Below, one piece after another: positions 7,865 to 17,157 of a stretch of 39,720 nt of DNA. The DNA is from Patulibacter medicamentivorans (GTDB taxonomy: Bacteria > Actinomycetota > Thermoleophilia > Solirubrobacterales > Solirubrobacteraceae), in contig NZ_AGUD01000201.1 in the NCBI RefSeq assembly GCF_000240225.1, positions 1 to 39,720 on the forward strand. Reading direction: 5' to 3'. Below the pieces are notes generated by a model. It was not told the DNA's origin and ran no database searches. It saw nothing but the letters and a program-made list of their open reading frames with translations. The position numbers were made by a program, and so were the translations under genes. Each line of letters opens with the position of its first letter. Position 1 is the first letter of the stretch.

Positions 7865-10800
7865 TCATACGGCGCTGCAATTTATGGTCTTGAGGAATCC
7901 TCGCCCATTCTTGATGAGATCAATGATAGGTCCGACTCCAGGTACAGCCAACAGCAGTGAGAAATTCCTACCGAGCTCCAAGCACTTGCCCTTCTTCAAG
8001 ACGGCGTTCACGACGCTAGCGGTGAGCTTGTTTGCGATGAAGGCTCCGCCAAGCGCACAAGCAACCCTCCCCGCAGGCGATCTCCCGGCCACCTTGCAGA
8101 CCCAATTGCCAGCGGCTCCTGCCCCTGCTGAGGTAACAGTCTCGATTAGGGTCTTCGAGTAGCTACGTCCGAGTTGGATTCCCAGACGCTTGAGGAAGGG
8201 CGTCATGCGATGGAAGACCACCACCGTATCGATTGCCTTCAGTCCGTCGAGGTCGAGGCAGTTGATGGGGTCCTGGTTGCAGTAGTCGTAGGCGTTCGCG
8301 GAGCCGCCCTCCACAGGATCCATTTGGAGGAAACGGCCGCTGGCGGGGTTGTAGACCCTCGCACCCATATGGATCAGACCGCCGGGGGTGAACGCGGTGT
8401 GCTTGCCGTAGCCGCCGAGCCACCCGTGGCGCAGCCCCTTCGGTGTGCTGGTGCCGGTGGTGTCTGCGGTGGCGCCGAACTCGTCGTACTCGATCCCGGT
8501 GCTGGGGCTCGTCGCGGTCGTCGGCGCGCTCGCCACGACATCGCCGTGGAGGTCGGTCAGCTCCCAGGTTGCGGTTCCGCCATCGGTCGAGGTCGCAAGC
8601 TGAGTGCCATCAGCATCAGCGACGTAGCGCTCCCATCCCCACGACCCGGTCCTCGCGACCGGTGCGTCCTGGTCGTCGGCGTAGCGCAGCACGCTGGTCG
8701 TCAACGACAGCCCCGTGTTCTGCGACGCATCCGACCGCAGACGCCGCAACGGATCCCGCGTCAACGTCTGCTTCGCCGGACCAGCCTCGATCGACGCCAC
8801 GAGATCATCGGTGTCATAGGTCAACGTGATCGCGCTGCCATCCGGACTATCGCCCGCCGGGACCGTCGTGGTGCGACCAAGATCGTCGTAGGCGTAGCCG
8901 GTGTTGCGCAACCGGTCGGCACCGTCGAGGGTGTTGCTCTTCGATGTGCTCGTCCCGGTGCCACAGGCACCACCCGAGCCCGAGGTCTTCGCCGTCAACG
9001 AGGTCCGGTTGGAGTTCTTGTCGAACGCATAGCCACGCGTCTTGCAGACCGTGCCGCGCTGCTCATCCGTCCCCGACAACCGGCCCACGGTGTCGTAGCG
9101 ATACGTACTGGAGGACTTCTCCGACGCACTCGTCGCGAAGCGGCCCAGCGCGTCCCGAGTCGCGGTGCTCGACGCCCACACGCACGCAGAACCGGTGCAC
9201 CCGGTGGTGCGCTCCCACTTCTGCGCCACCGGATCACCGTTCTCGTTGACTGTGCGCGTCAACTTCAGGTTGCCGGGCAACACTTCCTCGACCAACGCGC
9301 CATCAGCGTCACGATCGGCGGTGATGATCCCCGCTAGCGTCGAGTCGGTGACCCCGGAGACCTCGTCGCGCTCGTCATAGGCAACAGTGCGGCTGCCCCG
9401 CGAGTCCGTCGCCGTCGTCTGCCGACCATTGAGGTCGTACTCGTAGCTCGTCTGGCCGCTGTCAGCATCGGTGTAGCTCGCCAGACGGCCGTTGTCATCC
9501 CACACCCGAGTCACGGTCCGTGCCGGATCTGAGCCGATCGCCGCACTTGTCGTCGTCGTCGGCCGACCCGTGTTGGCGTCATAGACCGTCGTCACATCCG
9601 GGATCGCCCGACCAGTCGACGAGCTCGTGATCCGCTTCGTCTCACGCCCCAACCCGTCCCGCTCAATCGTCGTCGTCCGGGACGCCGGATGAATGCTGTC
9701 CGACATCAACTGCTGAACCGGATCCCACAACAACGAATACCGAAACCACTTGCCCGGATTCTGCCCCGACGCCGGCTGCGCCACCGGCAACGCGATGCAC
9801 AACGAGCCCCCGGCCGCGGCCGGCACCGGCAACCAGGTCGCGCTGTCGCACCACTCCGCACCGCTGATCCCGGAGTACATGTACCGCATCGCGTGGGAGT
9901 CCGATCCCGACGCCTTCGGCATCCACTTCTCCACCAGCAACGGATAGCTCGCGTGGTACCAGTACGTCGTCGTCGCCGCCTCAGTGCCCTCACCGACCGT
10001 CGTCCTCAACGGCTTCTTCAACTCCCAACCACGATCACTACCGCTGTTGCTGTAGGCGTAGCGGGTCACCCGCTCATCGATCACGTGGCTATCCGACGTG
10101 CGATACGCACCCTGCCTGGCCTCGGTCACCAGATGCTGATCACCCGAGAAACTGGTCGGCTTGCCCTGGTCGTAGGACATCGTCTTGTACTGCCGCGCGT
10201 TGGTCAACGCGCCACTGGCCTGACGGATCTCGTGCTCCGGGCCCATCTGACTCAACAGATCGACACCGTTCGTGGCATACACGTACTGCGTATCCAACGC
10301 CTGTGAGCGCGCCGCGGTCGATCCCGACGCCGCCAACGCGCGTTCGCGGTTGCGGGCCGTCAGTTCGCGGACCGTGTTGCCGTTCTGGTCGTACTCCGCG
10401 GTCGTGATGTTGCCTTCGGGGTCGGCAACGTTGACGGTCTTGCCGTGCACGCCGAGGTAGTTGATCGTCGCCCGGGTCCACGACGACGGCATCCCGCTCC
10501 CCGACGGCACCGCATCCGGCGGAAACACCGCCGTAGCAGTCTGCGGCCGATCAGTCTGCCCCCACGTCGCAACCGCCGACGGCGACAGATCACGCGGCGC
10601 ACCGGACCCCGACAACGGCACGTCGTAGACGAACGTCGTCGTCGCATCCGTCCCCGCCGGGTTCTTCCGCGTGATCGACCTGACCCGACCGGTCCCAGCA
10701 TCACCGGTGATCGCCTGGTAAGCGAACGTCCATGGCTTCTCGCCGGGCGGGGTGTACTTCGACAACCTGCCCTCGCTGTCGTACTCGTACTGCACCGGCA

Positions 10801-13477
10801 ACCCGGTCGAGGTCCGCGGATCGGACACCTTCTTCAACCGACCCGAGCTGTCGTACTCATAGGTCTTGATCGTGTGGCTGTCCCCGGACACGACTCCGGA
10901 CGGATCGACCGCCCTGAGCTTCACCGCGACGACGCGATCCTCCGTCTTGCCCGCCACCGTGATCGTGCCCCACTGCAACTCCAACGCCCGACACCCAGCC
11001 GTCCACGTCGAACCCGAGCACGACACGCCCGCCAGCGCCGGCGCGACGATCCGCGACAACCGCCGACGGCCACCCACCGTCACGTACTGATACGTCGTGT
11101 CCTTGCTGCTCCCCGCCTCGCTATAGCTCACCGGCCGATAGTTCGGCGACCCCGCACTATCAGGCTCAAAGACGGTCACGCCACCCTTGGAGTCCGTGAC
11201 CTTGAACCCGCTCGAGGTCTTCTCGACCTTCAGATCCATGTGCTCAGCGTCGAGCACCCAGTTGGATCCGTCCTTACGGAAGCTGATCTTCGACCCATCC
11301 GCCTGCTCCAACACCGCATACTCGGTCTCAAACCGCGTCGTCTCAAAGAGCGGCTCGACATCGAGATCGTTGAAATCGAACGTCTCCCAGAACGCCTCGG
11401 TCTCGTTCACCGACCAATCCACCAGCTCCTGGCTCTCCTGGACGTCAGTGAAGTTGTAGATCCCGCGAAACGGCATCTCCCCACCATCAGCCTCGAAGCT
11501 CGAGACCCAGCCCGGACCGAACATGTCCATCGTCCGCGGCGACCCACCCCGCGAGTGATACGTCCGCGACAACGACAGATCGTCCAAGAACGCCTTCACA
11601 TCAGCATCCGACTCCGTCACCGCGACGTCACCGGTCAACAGATCCACACTCGCCGGACCAACTTGCCCCTGCGACGACGTCTCTGGGTTCTTGCGGTCCA
11701 GCCGGAAGTTCCGCTCCGGCGTCATTCCGCCACCCACGGCTTCACCCGAGTCCAGCAACGCTCGGACGTGGATCGGCCCATCGACATCCCCGCCCGGCGT
11801 CTTGTTCAGATCCCAGATCAACCTCGTCGAACGACCATCGGCCACATCGATGGCCGCCGACGACGGCTGCGCGCCAGTCGACTTGAACCGCAAGGCACCC
11901 AGCGGGACCGGCTTCCAATCACGCGAATCGCCTGCTACGTACTCGAAGTTGGCCGACGTCACATCTTCGCTCGTCGCGTGTGCGCGCAGCTCCACGAAAC
12001 GGCTCGTCAGCTTGCCCTCGGCCGGTGCCTCTACCTCGCTCCCAGCCTGTGCCGGAGGCGCGGTGTAGATGTCGAGGTAGGGACGCTTCTCAACATCCGG
12101 ATGGAGATGCGTCGCTACCGACAGCCACGCCTCACCGTCTTCGCCTGGCAAGGGAAAGCTCGGACCGCCTTGCAGCAGGTGAAACCCCCAACCGGCGGAG
12201 GGGACCTGGCCCGGAGCCGTCCCACCTGGCGGGACGGTCCAGTTGTGCACGTCGCTCGTGACATCGAAGTCAACGGTCCCTGGAACGGCTCCCACATCCT
12301 TGCGCGTCTCAAAAATCCAAATGCCACCACCAGGGAGAGCCTTAATTCCTGTACCGATCAGGGCAAGCTTCGAGAAGCCGTAGAACTGGCCGGTCGTCGT
12401 GACTCTGAAGATCGCCTGCTTGATATTGGTTCCGGCTACTGACCCAGGCAATACGAACCCCCGGATGGCCAGCGCGTCCATCCCGGACCAGGGATCACAT
12501 CCGGGCGTCCCGGTGCAAGAGGGAGGCGTATATCCGATCTTCGCCGTTTCTCCGACCGGGGTCGTTGGATCACATCGCGCGTCCAGCGGACTGACCAGGT
12601 CGAGGGGGATGGTCCGGCACACCGCAGGCGCGCCAAGTCTGTAGATGACGACCGTCGGGTCTACGACGACGGGCCAGCGACGCCCCGCGTCCCGAAGCCA
12701 CGAGCCGCTTGCGGCAACGGTCAGGCGCCATCGGTCGCCGCCGACCCGGACCACGTCGTATCGGCCAAGGCCAGTCGCCTTGCCAGCGGTTCCTGCCTCA
12801 TACATCGACCCCCGCGGAATCGTGAAGACAACCGTCGTCCCACGTCGCACGACGACATCACCAGCGTCCGAAACAGACGGCACCAAGCCGCCGGACAGTT
12901 CGAGGCGGTACGAGAACCTATGCGGCGCCTTCGGGCCATCGAGGACGAGTTCCTCCTTCACCCCCGACTGCGTCACGGTGGCTCGCTGCGTCACGCCCGG
13001 CAGGACGTCGCGCCACTCGCGCACGTTCGCCTTCGTCCGCGCCGCACGACGCGCTTGAGCGCCTTCGAGCGTCATCCGCACCTTAGCGCCGCGGCCATCG
13101 CTGACCACGATCTCCCGGCTACCACTCTCGGTCACGGGAAGCGCTACCTGTCCGTCGGCGACCGACGCGATGTCCCTCTTGCCGCTCCGACTCCGCCGGA
13201 GGCCCAGATCGAAGGGGCGCCACTTCCCGGAATCATCCTTCCAGCGCACCGGCGATGACGAGACCCGCGTGACGAGCCGACCGTCCCTTGTGAGCCAGGA
13301 GGACGACGACGCGGTCTCCTCGCCCTGGAGCGGCGCGACCGAGCGAGTTCCCGGTGGTCGGGGAATCGCCTGGCTCGCAGCGTCCGTGCTCGCCGCCGCC
13401 AGAGCGGCTGGCGCCCCGAGAAGCCCGCTGGTACCGAAGGCGACCGCGAAGACGCAACGGCGGATGGAAGACCTCAT
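7865..13477 (-). CDS. Secreted RHS/YD-repeat protein with a variable C-terminal tip (polymorphic-toxin-like)
   Basis: A 1870-residue exported protein. An AGGAG 5 nt before the ATG at 13477 supports the start, and a signal peptide (RRCVFAVAFGTSGLL...APAALA) follows. Residues about 290-470 resemble a DNRLRE-type beta domain; 600-680 resemble the N-terminal Rhs module (DLLTGDVAVTESD, FGPGWVSSFE); YD repeats such as YEYDSSGRL and YEYDSEGRLSKY run from about 870 to 1650; the RHS core lies at 1700-1745 (GARVYNPASGRFLQMDPVE, then YCNQDPINCLDLDG). After DLDG come 125 residues with no similarity I recognise, rich in hydrophobic and Gly-Ala stretches (AGAGAAGNW, GGAFIANKL, LLLAVPGVGPIIDLI) and four Cys. 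RHS shells encapsulate and release such tips as toxins. The tip-coding DNA is visibly lower in GC than the core, as expected for an exchanged cassette. Toxicity is untested. Confidence 0.92.
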   Translation of the reverse strand: MRSSIRRCVFAVAFGTSGLLGAPAALAAASTDAASQAIPRPPGTRSVAPLQGEETASSSSWLTRDGRLVTRVSSSPVRWKDDSGKWRPFDLGLRRSRSGKRDIASVADGQVALPVTESGSREIVVSDGRGAKVRMTLEGAQARRAARTKANVREWRDVLPGVTQRATVTQSGVKEELVLDGPKAPHRFSYRLELSGGLVPSVSDAGDVVVRRGTTVVFTIPRGSMYEAGTAGKATGLGRYDVVRVGGDRWRLTVAASGSWLRDAGRRWPVVVDPTVVIYRLGAPAVCRTIPLDLVSPLDARCDPTTPVGETAKIGYTPPSCTGTPGCDPWSGMDALAIRGFVLPGSVAGTNIKQAIFRVTTTGQFYGFSKLALIGTGIKALPGGGIWIFETRKDVGAVPGTVDFDVTSDVHNWTVPPGGTAPGQVPSAGWGFHLLQGGPSFPLPGEDGEAWLSVATHLHPDVEKRPYLDIYTAPPAQAGSEVEAPAEGKLTSRFVELRAHATSEDVTSANFEYVAGDSRDWKPVPLGALRFKSTGAQPSSAAIDVADGRSTRLIWDLNKTPGGDVDGPIHVRALLDSGEAVGGGMTPERNFRLDRKNPETSSQGQVGPASVDLLTGDVAVTESDADVKAFLDDLSLSRTYHSRGGSPRTMDMFGPGWVSSFEADGGEMPFRGIYNFTDVQESQELVDWSVNETEAFWETFDFNDLDVEPLFETTRFETEYAVLEQADGSKISFRKDGSNWVLDAEHMDLKVEKTSSGFKVTDSKGGVTVFEPDSAGSPNYRPVSYSEAGSSKDTTYQYVTVGGRRRLSRIVAPALAGVSCSGSTWTAGCRALELQWGTITVAGKTEDRVVAVKLRAVDPSGVVSGDSHTIKTYEYDSSGRLKKVSDPRTSTGLPVQYEYDSEGRLSKYTPPGEKPWTFAYQAITGDAGTGRVRSITRKNPAGTDATTTFVYDVPLSGSGAPRDLSPSAVATWGQTDRPQTATAVFPPDAVPSGSGMPSSWTRATINYLGVHGKTVNVADPEGNITTAEYDQNGNTVRELTARNRERALAASGSTAARSQALDTQYVYATNGVDLLSQMGPEHEIRQASGALTNARQYKTMSYDQGKPTSFSGDQHLVTEARQGAYRTSDSHVIDERVTRYAYSNSGSDRGWELKKPLRTTVGEGTEAATTTYWYHASYPLLVEKWMPKASGSDSHAMRYMYSGISGAEWCDSATWLPVPAAAGGSLCIALPVAQPASGQNPGKWFRYSLLWDPVQQLMSDSIHPASRTTTIERDGLGRETKRITSSSTGRAIPDVTTVYDANTGRPTTTTSAAIGSDPARTVTRVWDDNGRLASYTDADSGQTSYEYDLNGRQTTATDSRGSRTVAYDERDEVSGVTDSTLAGIITADRDADGALVEEVLPGNLKLTRTVNENGDPVAQKWERTTGCTGSACVWASSTATRDALGRFATSASEKSSSTYRYDTVGRLSGTDEQRGTVCKTRGYAFDKNSNRTSLTAKTSGSGGACGTGTSTSKSNTLDGADRLRNTGYAYDDLGRTTTVPAGDSPDGSAITLTYDTDDLVASIEAGPAKQTLTRDPLRRLRSDASQNTGLSLTTSVLRYADDQDAPVARTGSWGWERYVADADGTQLATSTDGGTATWELTDLHGDVVASAPTTATSPSTGIEYDEFGATADTTGTSTPKGLRHGWLGGYGKHTAFTPGGLIHMGARVYNPASGRFLQMDPVEGGSANAYDYCNQDPINCLDLDGLKAIDTVVVFHRMTPFLKRLGIQLGRSYSKTLIETVTSAGAGAAGNWVCKVAGRSPAGRVACALGGAFIANKLTASVVNAVLKKGKCLELGRNFSLLLAVPGVGPIIDLIKNGRGFLKTINCSAV

Positions 13478-13633
13478 TCGAACTCCTGGGAGCGGCCCTC
13501 ACACGCACGAGGAACCTATGGCGACAACGCACTCAGAGATACATACGGCTCTCTGACGTGGGCGAAACCTAGCATGCGCCTCACAGGGCGCCAAAGCATT
13601 CGTTGGGCGGCTGGCCGCTTGATCGACGACCGC

Positions 13634-13680
13634 AAGAAGTGAAGTCACTTCTTGACTCGAGAGGCATCGGCGAGTAGAAC
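13634..13680 (+). promoter_or_regulatory. TetR-type operator over a leaderless promoter
   Basis: AAGAAGTGAAGTCACTTCTT (13634-13653) has perfect 9-bp arms around two bases. Its end overlaps the -35 box TTGACT (13652-13657), which is exactly 17 bp from TAGAAC (13675-13680). The ATG of the crotonase gene starts 8 nt downstream at 13688, so the mRNA would begin at or next to the start codon. The TetR gene two cistrons down is the obvious binder; that link is an inference. Confidence 0.75.
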
Positions 13681-13687
13681 CCCCGCC

Positions 13688-14590
13688 ATGCCCGCCCCGA
13701 CCTTCGAGACCCTGCTCTACACCACCGACGGCCCGGTCGCGACGGTGACGCTCAACCGGCCCGAGCACCTGAACACGATCGTGCCGCCGATGCCGCAGGA
13801 GCTGGAGGCGGCGATCGCTCGGGCGACGTACGACACGACGGTCAAGGTGATCGTGGTCCGCGGGGCCGGGCGGGCGTTCTGCGCCGGGTACGACTTCGGC
13901 GACGGGTTCAAGCACTGGGGCGAGGCGCTGGAGACCGACGGCCGCTGGGATCCGGGCAAGGACTTCGTGATGGCGACGGCGCCGCAGATCTCCCCCACCC
14001 AGCAGTTCATGAGCGTCTGGCGCTGCCCGAAGCCGGTGATCGCGCAGGTCCACGGTTGGTGCGTCGGCGGCGGCAGCGACTTCGCGCTCTGCGCCGACCT
14101 GGTCGTCGCCAGCGAGGACGCGGTGATCGGCACGCCCTACAGCCGGATGTGGGGCGCCTACCTGTCCGGCATGTGGCTGTACCGCCTGGGCCTGACCAAG
14201 GCCAAGGAGCACGCGCTGACCGGCCGCCCGTTCACCGGTCGCGAGGCCGCCGACGTCGAGCTGATCAACCGCGCGGTGCCCTTCGCCCAGCTCGAGGACA
14301 CCGTCGCCGCGCTCGCCGCCGACCTGGCCCGGATCCCGAGCAGCCAGCTGGCCGCCCAGAAGCTGATCGTCAACCAGGCCTACGAGAACATGGGCCTGGC
14401 CTCGACCCAGACCCTCGGGCCGATCCTCGACGGGCTGATGCGCAACACCCCCGACGCACTGGCCTTCATCGACCGCGCCGAGCGCGAGGGCGTGCGGGCC
14501 GTCGTGACCGAGCGCGACGGGGCCTTCGGCGACTACAGCCAGGCGCCGCCCGAGCGGCGGCCGAATCCCGAGCACGTGATCGTCCCGTGA
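13688..14590 (+). CDS. Crotonase-fold enoyl-CoA hydratase/isomerase family protein
   Basis: A 300-residue crotonase-superfamily enzyme acting on an acyl-CoA thioester in the cytoplasm. Visible features are TVTLNRPEHLNTI at the N-terminus, the first oxyanion-hole segment GRAFCAGYDF (about residues 60-70), and the second, HGWCVGGGSDFALCADL (about 123-140). At the two positions that carry catalytic glutamates in classical enoyl-CoA hydratase, this protein has Asp/Ser (GGGSD rather than GGGCE) and TPYSRMWG (no Glu). It may therefore not be a standard hydratase. An internal insertion around KHWGEALETDGRWDPGK makes it longer than the usual 260 residues. The start is the ATG 8 nt after the -10 box; the upstream in-frame codon at 13652 lies inside the promoter. 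The stop overlaps the start of the TetR gene, so the two form an operon. Confidence 0.87.
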   Translation: MPAPTFETLLYTTDGPVATVTLNRPEHLNTIVPPMPQELEAAIARATYDTTVKVIVVRGAGRAFCAGYDFGDGFKHWGEALETDGRWDPGKDFVMATAPQISPTQQFMSVWRCPKPVIAQVHGWCVGGGSDFALCADLVVASEDAVIGTPYSRMWGAYLSGMWLYRLGLTKAKEHALTGRPFTGREAADVELINRAVPFAQLEDTVAALAADLARIPSSQLAAQKLIVNQAYENMGLASTQTLGPILDGLMRNTPDALAFIDRAEREGVRAVVTERDGAFGDYSQAPPERRPNPEHVIVP

Positions 14591-15267
14591 GCGATCGGAC
14601 GAGCGCCACGCCGGTCGAGGCCACCCTGACCCGTAAGGGCCAGGCCACGCGCGCCCGGCTGCTCGCCGCCGCCGCCGAGGAGCTGCGCCGTCACGGCAGC
14701 GTCGAGGTCGCCGCCGCCGCCGCTCGCGCGGGCGTCGCCCAGAGCGTCCTCTACCGCTACTTCGCCGGCAAGGACGGCCTGGTCGCCGCCGTCGTCGACG
14801 ACTTCTACGACCAGTACGCCCGCGAGGTCTTCGACGACGCGCTGACCGACGACGCCGAGCTGCCGGCCGGCGCCACGTGGCCCGAGCGCGAGGCGCTGCG
14901 GCTGGTCCGCGAGGTCGAGTTCCTCTACGCCCACCCGCTCGGGCGCCCGATCGCGACCGGGCTGCTGCACGACGCCGCGGCCACCCGCGCCGACGCCGCC
15001 CGCCTGCGCGAGCACGTGGCGGCCGCCACCCGCAACATCCGCCACGGGCAGCGAACCGGCGAGCTGGATCCCGCCGTCGACGCCGGGCTGGCCGCCGCCG
15101 CGATCATCGGCGGCCTGCGGACGATGCTGGCCGAGGCGCTCGCTCGCGACCCGCCGCCGCCGGCGACGCAGGTCGTCACCGCGGCGCTGCGGGTCGGGCG
15201 GGCGCTGCTGGATCCGGACGGGACGGCGCCGTGGCCGACGCCGCCGCGCCGCGACCCGGCCGATTGA
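14587..15267 (+). CDS. TetR-family repressor of the crotonase operon
   Basis: A 226-residue regulator. The N-terminal helix-turn-helix domain (about residues 15-65) shows ATRARLLAAAAEELRRHG, then VAAAAARAGVAQSVLYRYFAGKDGL, the typical 'YRYF..K' end of the recognition helix. The C-terminal ligand domain is Ala-rich and not assignable to a ligand. It starts with GTG at 14587, overlapping the crotonase stop (GTGA), so it is translationally coupled. It very likely represses the promoter at 13634-13680 and is relieved by an acyl-CoA or related molecule; this is inferred from arrangement and from the perfect palindrome there. Its own TGA stop is the first three bases of core 1 of repeat element B. 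Confidence 0.88.
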   Translation: MSDRTSATPVEATLTRKGQATRARLLAAAAEELRRHGSVEVAAAAARAGVAQSVLYRYFAGKDGLVAAVVDDFYDQYAREVFDDALTDDAELPAGATWPEREALRLVREVEFLYAHPLGRPIATGLLHDAAATRADAARLREHVAAATRNIRHGQRTGELDPAVDAGLAAAAIIGGLRTMLAEALARDPPPPATQVVTAALRVGRALLDPDGTAPWPTPPRRDPAD

Positions 15268-15384
15268 CGCCACCGGTGCCGAGGTGGCGTCATCTCTGCC
15301 CACCTCGCCGGCGGTGGCGTCATTCGACCGCGCCGTGCGCAGGCAACTGACGCCGCCTCTGGGAGCGGCAGGCGAAATGACGCC
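15265..15384. repeat. Structured intergenic repeat element, copy B
   Basis: Cores lie at 15265 (TGACGCCA, forward), 15285 (TGGCGTCA, reverse), 15315 (reverse), 15348 (TGACGCC, forward) and 15378 (forward): steps of 20, 30, 33 and 30 bp, identical in spacing and orientation to copy A. TGACGCCACC (15265-15274) pairs perfectly with GGTGGCGTCA (15283-15292). Core 3 pairs with core 4, with two extra flanking G-C pairs. The first core contains the TGA stop of the TetR gene. The gap lies between the convergent TetR and carboxyltransferase genes, and the remaining 75 bp to the latter's stop hold nothing I recognise. Confidence 0.82.
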
Positions 15385-15459
15385 GCTGCCCCGCGACGGC
15401 GCCGTCGCCGGCCCCGCCCGCCCCCTCGCCGCCTCGCCACTGCCCCCCGGCCCACCGCC

Positions 15460-17157
15460 CTACATCCGGAACAGCGGCCGTCGCACCGGCTCCAGCGGGG
15501 CGTTGGCGCAGGCGTCCAGGGCCAGGCCGAGCACCCGGCGGGTGTCGCGCGGGTCGATGATCCCGTCGTCCCACAGCCGCGCCGAGGCGTAGACCGGATT
15601 GCCCTGCTGCTCGAACTGCGCGCGCACCGGGTCGGCCATCGCCGCCCGCTCCTCCTCGGAGAAGTCGATCCCGCGCGCCGCCAGCTGCTGCTCGCGGACG
15701 GTGGTCAGGACGGTCGCGGCCTGCTCGCCGCCCATCACCGAGATCCTGGCGTTCGGCCACATCCAGAGGAACCGCGGCTGGTAGGCCCGACCGCACATCC
15801 CGTAGTTGCCGGCCCCGTGCGAGCCGCCGACGATCACCGTCAACTTCGGCACCCGGGCGCAGGCGACGGCGGCGACCATCTTGGCGCCGTCCTTGGCGAT
15901 CCCGCCCGCCTCGTACTCGCGGCCGACCATGTAGCCCGCGATGTTCTGCAGGAACAGCAGCGGGATCCCGCGCTCGTCGGCGAGCTCGATGAAGTGCGCC
16001 GCCTTCAGCGCGCTCTCGCGGAAGAGGATCCCGTTGTTGGCCAGGATCGCCACCGGGTGGCCCATGACGTGCGCGAAGCCGGTCACGAGCGTGTCGCCGT
16101 AGAGCGGCTTGAACTCGTGCAGCCGGCTGCCGTCGACGACCCGCGCGACCAGCTCGCGGGCGTCGTAGGGCTCGCGGGTGTCGACCGGGACGACCTCCAG
16201 CAGGGACTCGGCCGCGGCCTCCTCCCCCTCCGCCGGCGGCTCGGGAGCGCGCACCTCCCACGGCGCGGCTGCGGCGGTGCTGATGCCCGCGATGCCGTGC
16301 CCGTCGGGCGACGACGCGCCGCCCGGCGAGCCCCCGCCGACCGCGTTGCGGCTGCGGGGCAGCGTCGCCACGATCCGGCGGACCAGCTGCAGCGCGTGCT
16401 CGTCGTCCTCGGCCAGGTGGTCGACGACGCCCGAGGTCCGTGCGTGCAGCTCGCCGCCGCCCAGCTCCTCGGCCGAGACCTCCTCGCCCGTGGCCGCCTT
16501 CACCAGCGGCGGGCCGCCGAGGAAGATCGTGCCCTGCTCGCGGACGATGATCGTCTCGTCGCTCATCGCCGGCACGTAGGCGCCGCCGGCGGTGCACGAT
16601 CCCATCACCGCGGCGATCTGGGCGATCCCCTCGCGCGACAGCCGGGCCTGGTTGTAGAAGATCCGGCCGAAGTGCTCCTTGTCGGGGAAGACCTCGTCCT
16701 GCTTGGGCAGGAAGGCGCCGCCGGAGTCGACCAGGTAGACGCAGGGCAGCCGGTTCTCCAGCGCCACCTCCTGCGCGCGCAGGTGCTTCTTGACCGTCAG
16801 CGGGTAGTACGTGCCGCCCTTGACCGTCGCGTCGTTGGCGATGATGAGGACCTCGCGGCCGTGGATCCGGCCGATCCCGGCGATCAGGCCGGCCGCCGGA
16901 ACGTCGTCGTCGTAGACCTCCTCGGCGGCCAGCGGCGCCAGCTCCAGGAACGGGCTGAAGGGGTCCACCAGGCGGTCGATCCGCTCGCGCGGGAGCAGCT
17001 TGCCGCGATCGACGTGGCGGGTCCGGGCCCGCTCGCCGCCGCCGTCGGCGATCCGCGCCAGCCGCGCCCGCAGGTCGCCGATCAGCGCCAGGTGCTGCTC
17101 GCGGTTGCCGGGGGCCGGCGCTTCCGCGCCCGCCGCCGCGCCGTTGGTGCCGCTCAT
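15460..17157 (-). CDS. Acyl-CoA carboxylase beta (carboxyltransferase) subunit, methylcrotonyl-CoA type
   Basis: A 565-residue biotin-dependent carboxyltransferase that would move CO2 from carboxybiotin to an acyl-CoA. N-terminal half-site residues are visible in [18 protein letters not shown] and [12 protein letters not shown], and the C-terminal half in [15 protein letters not shown] and [18 protein letters not shown]. These match the 3-methylcrotonyl-CoA carboxylase group (LiuB/AccD1) better than acetyl- or propionyl-CoA carboxylases. Between the two halves is a Gly/Ser/Ala/Glu-rich linker of about 50 residues (from [15 protein letters not shown] to [10 protein letters not shown]) that most family members lack in this length. 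The ATG overlaps the stop of the biotin-carboxylase gene (ATGA), so the two subunits are coupled. It is the last gene of the operon and converges on repeat element B. Confidence 0.92.
   Translation of the reverse strand: MSGTNGAAAGAEAPAPGNREQHLALIGDLRARLARIADGGGERARTRHVDRGKLLPRERIDRLVDPFSPFLELAPLAAEEVYDDDVPAAGLIAGIGRIHGREVLIIANDATVKGGTYYPLTVKKHLRAQEVALENRLPCVYLVDSGGAFLPKQDEVFPDKEHFGRIFYNQARLSREGIAQIAAVMGSCTAGGAYVPAMSDETIIVREQGTIFLGGPPLVKAATGEEVSAEELGGGELHARTSGVVDHLAEDDEHALQLVRRIVATLPRSRNAVGGGSPGGASSPDGHGIAGISTAAAAPWEVRAPEPPAEGEEAAAESLLEVVPVDTREPYDARELVARVVDGSRLHEFKPLYGDTLVTGFAHVMGHPVAILANNGILFRESALKAAHFIELADERGIPLLFLQNIAGYMVGREYEAGGIAKDGAKMVAAVACARVPKLTVIVGGSHGAGNYGMCGRAYQPRFLWMWPNARISVMGGEQAATVLTTVREQQLAARGIDFSEEERAAMADPVRAQFEQQGNPVYASARLWDDGIIDPRDTRRVLGLALDACANAPLEPVRRPLFRM

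Noticed and set aside
15265-15384. CRISPR-like reading of the roughly 30-bp spaced cores
   Set aside because: The repeats are only 8 bp, alternate in orientation, number at most five per site, and the filler is not of constant length; no cas genes are present.
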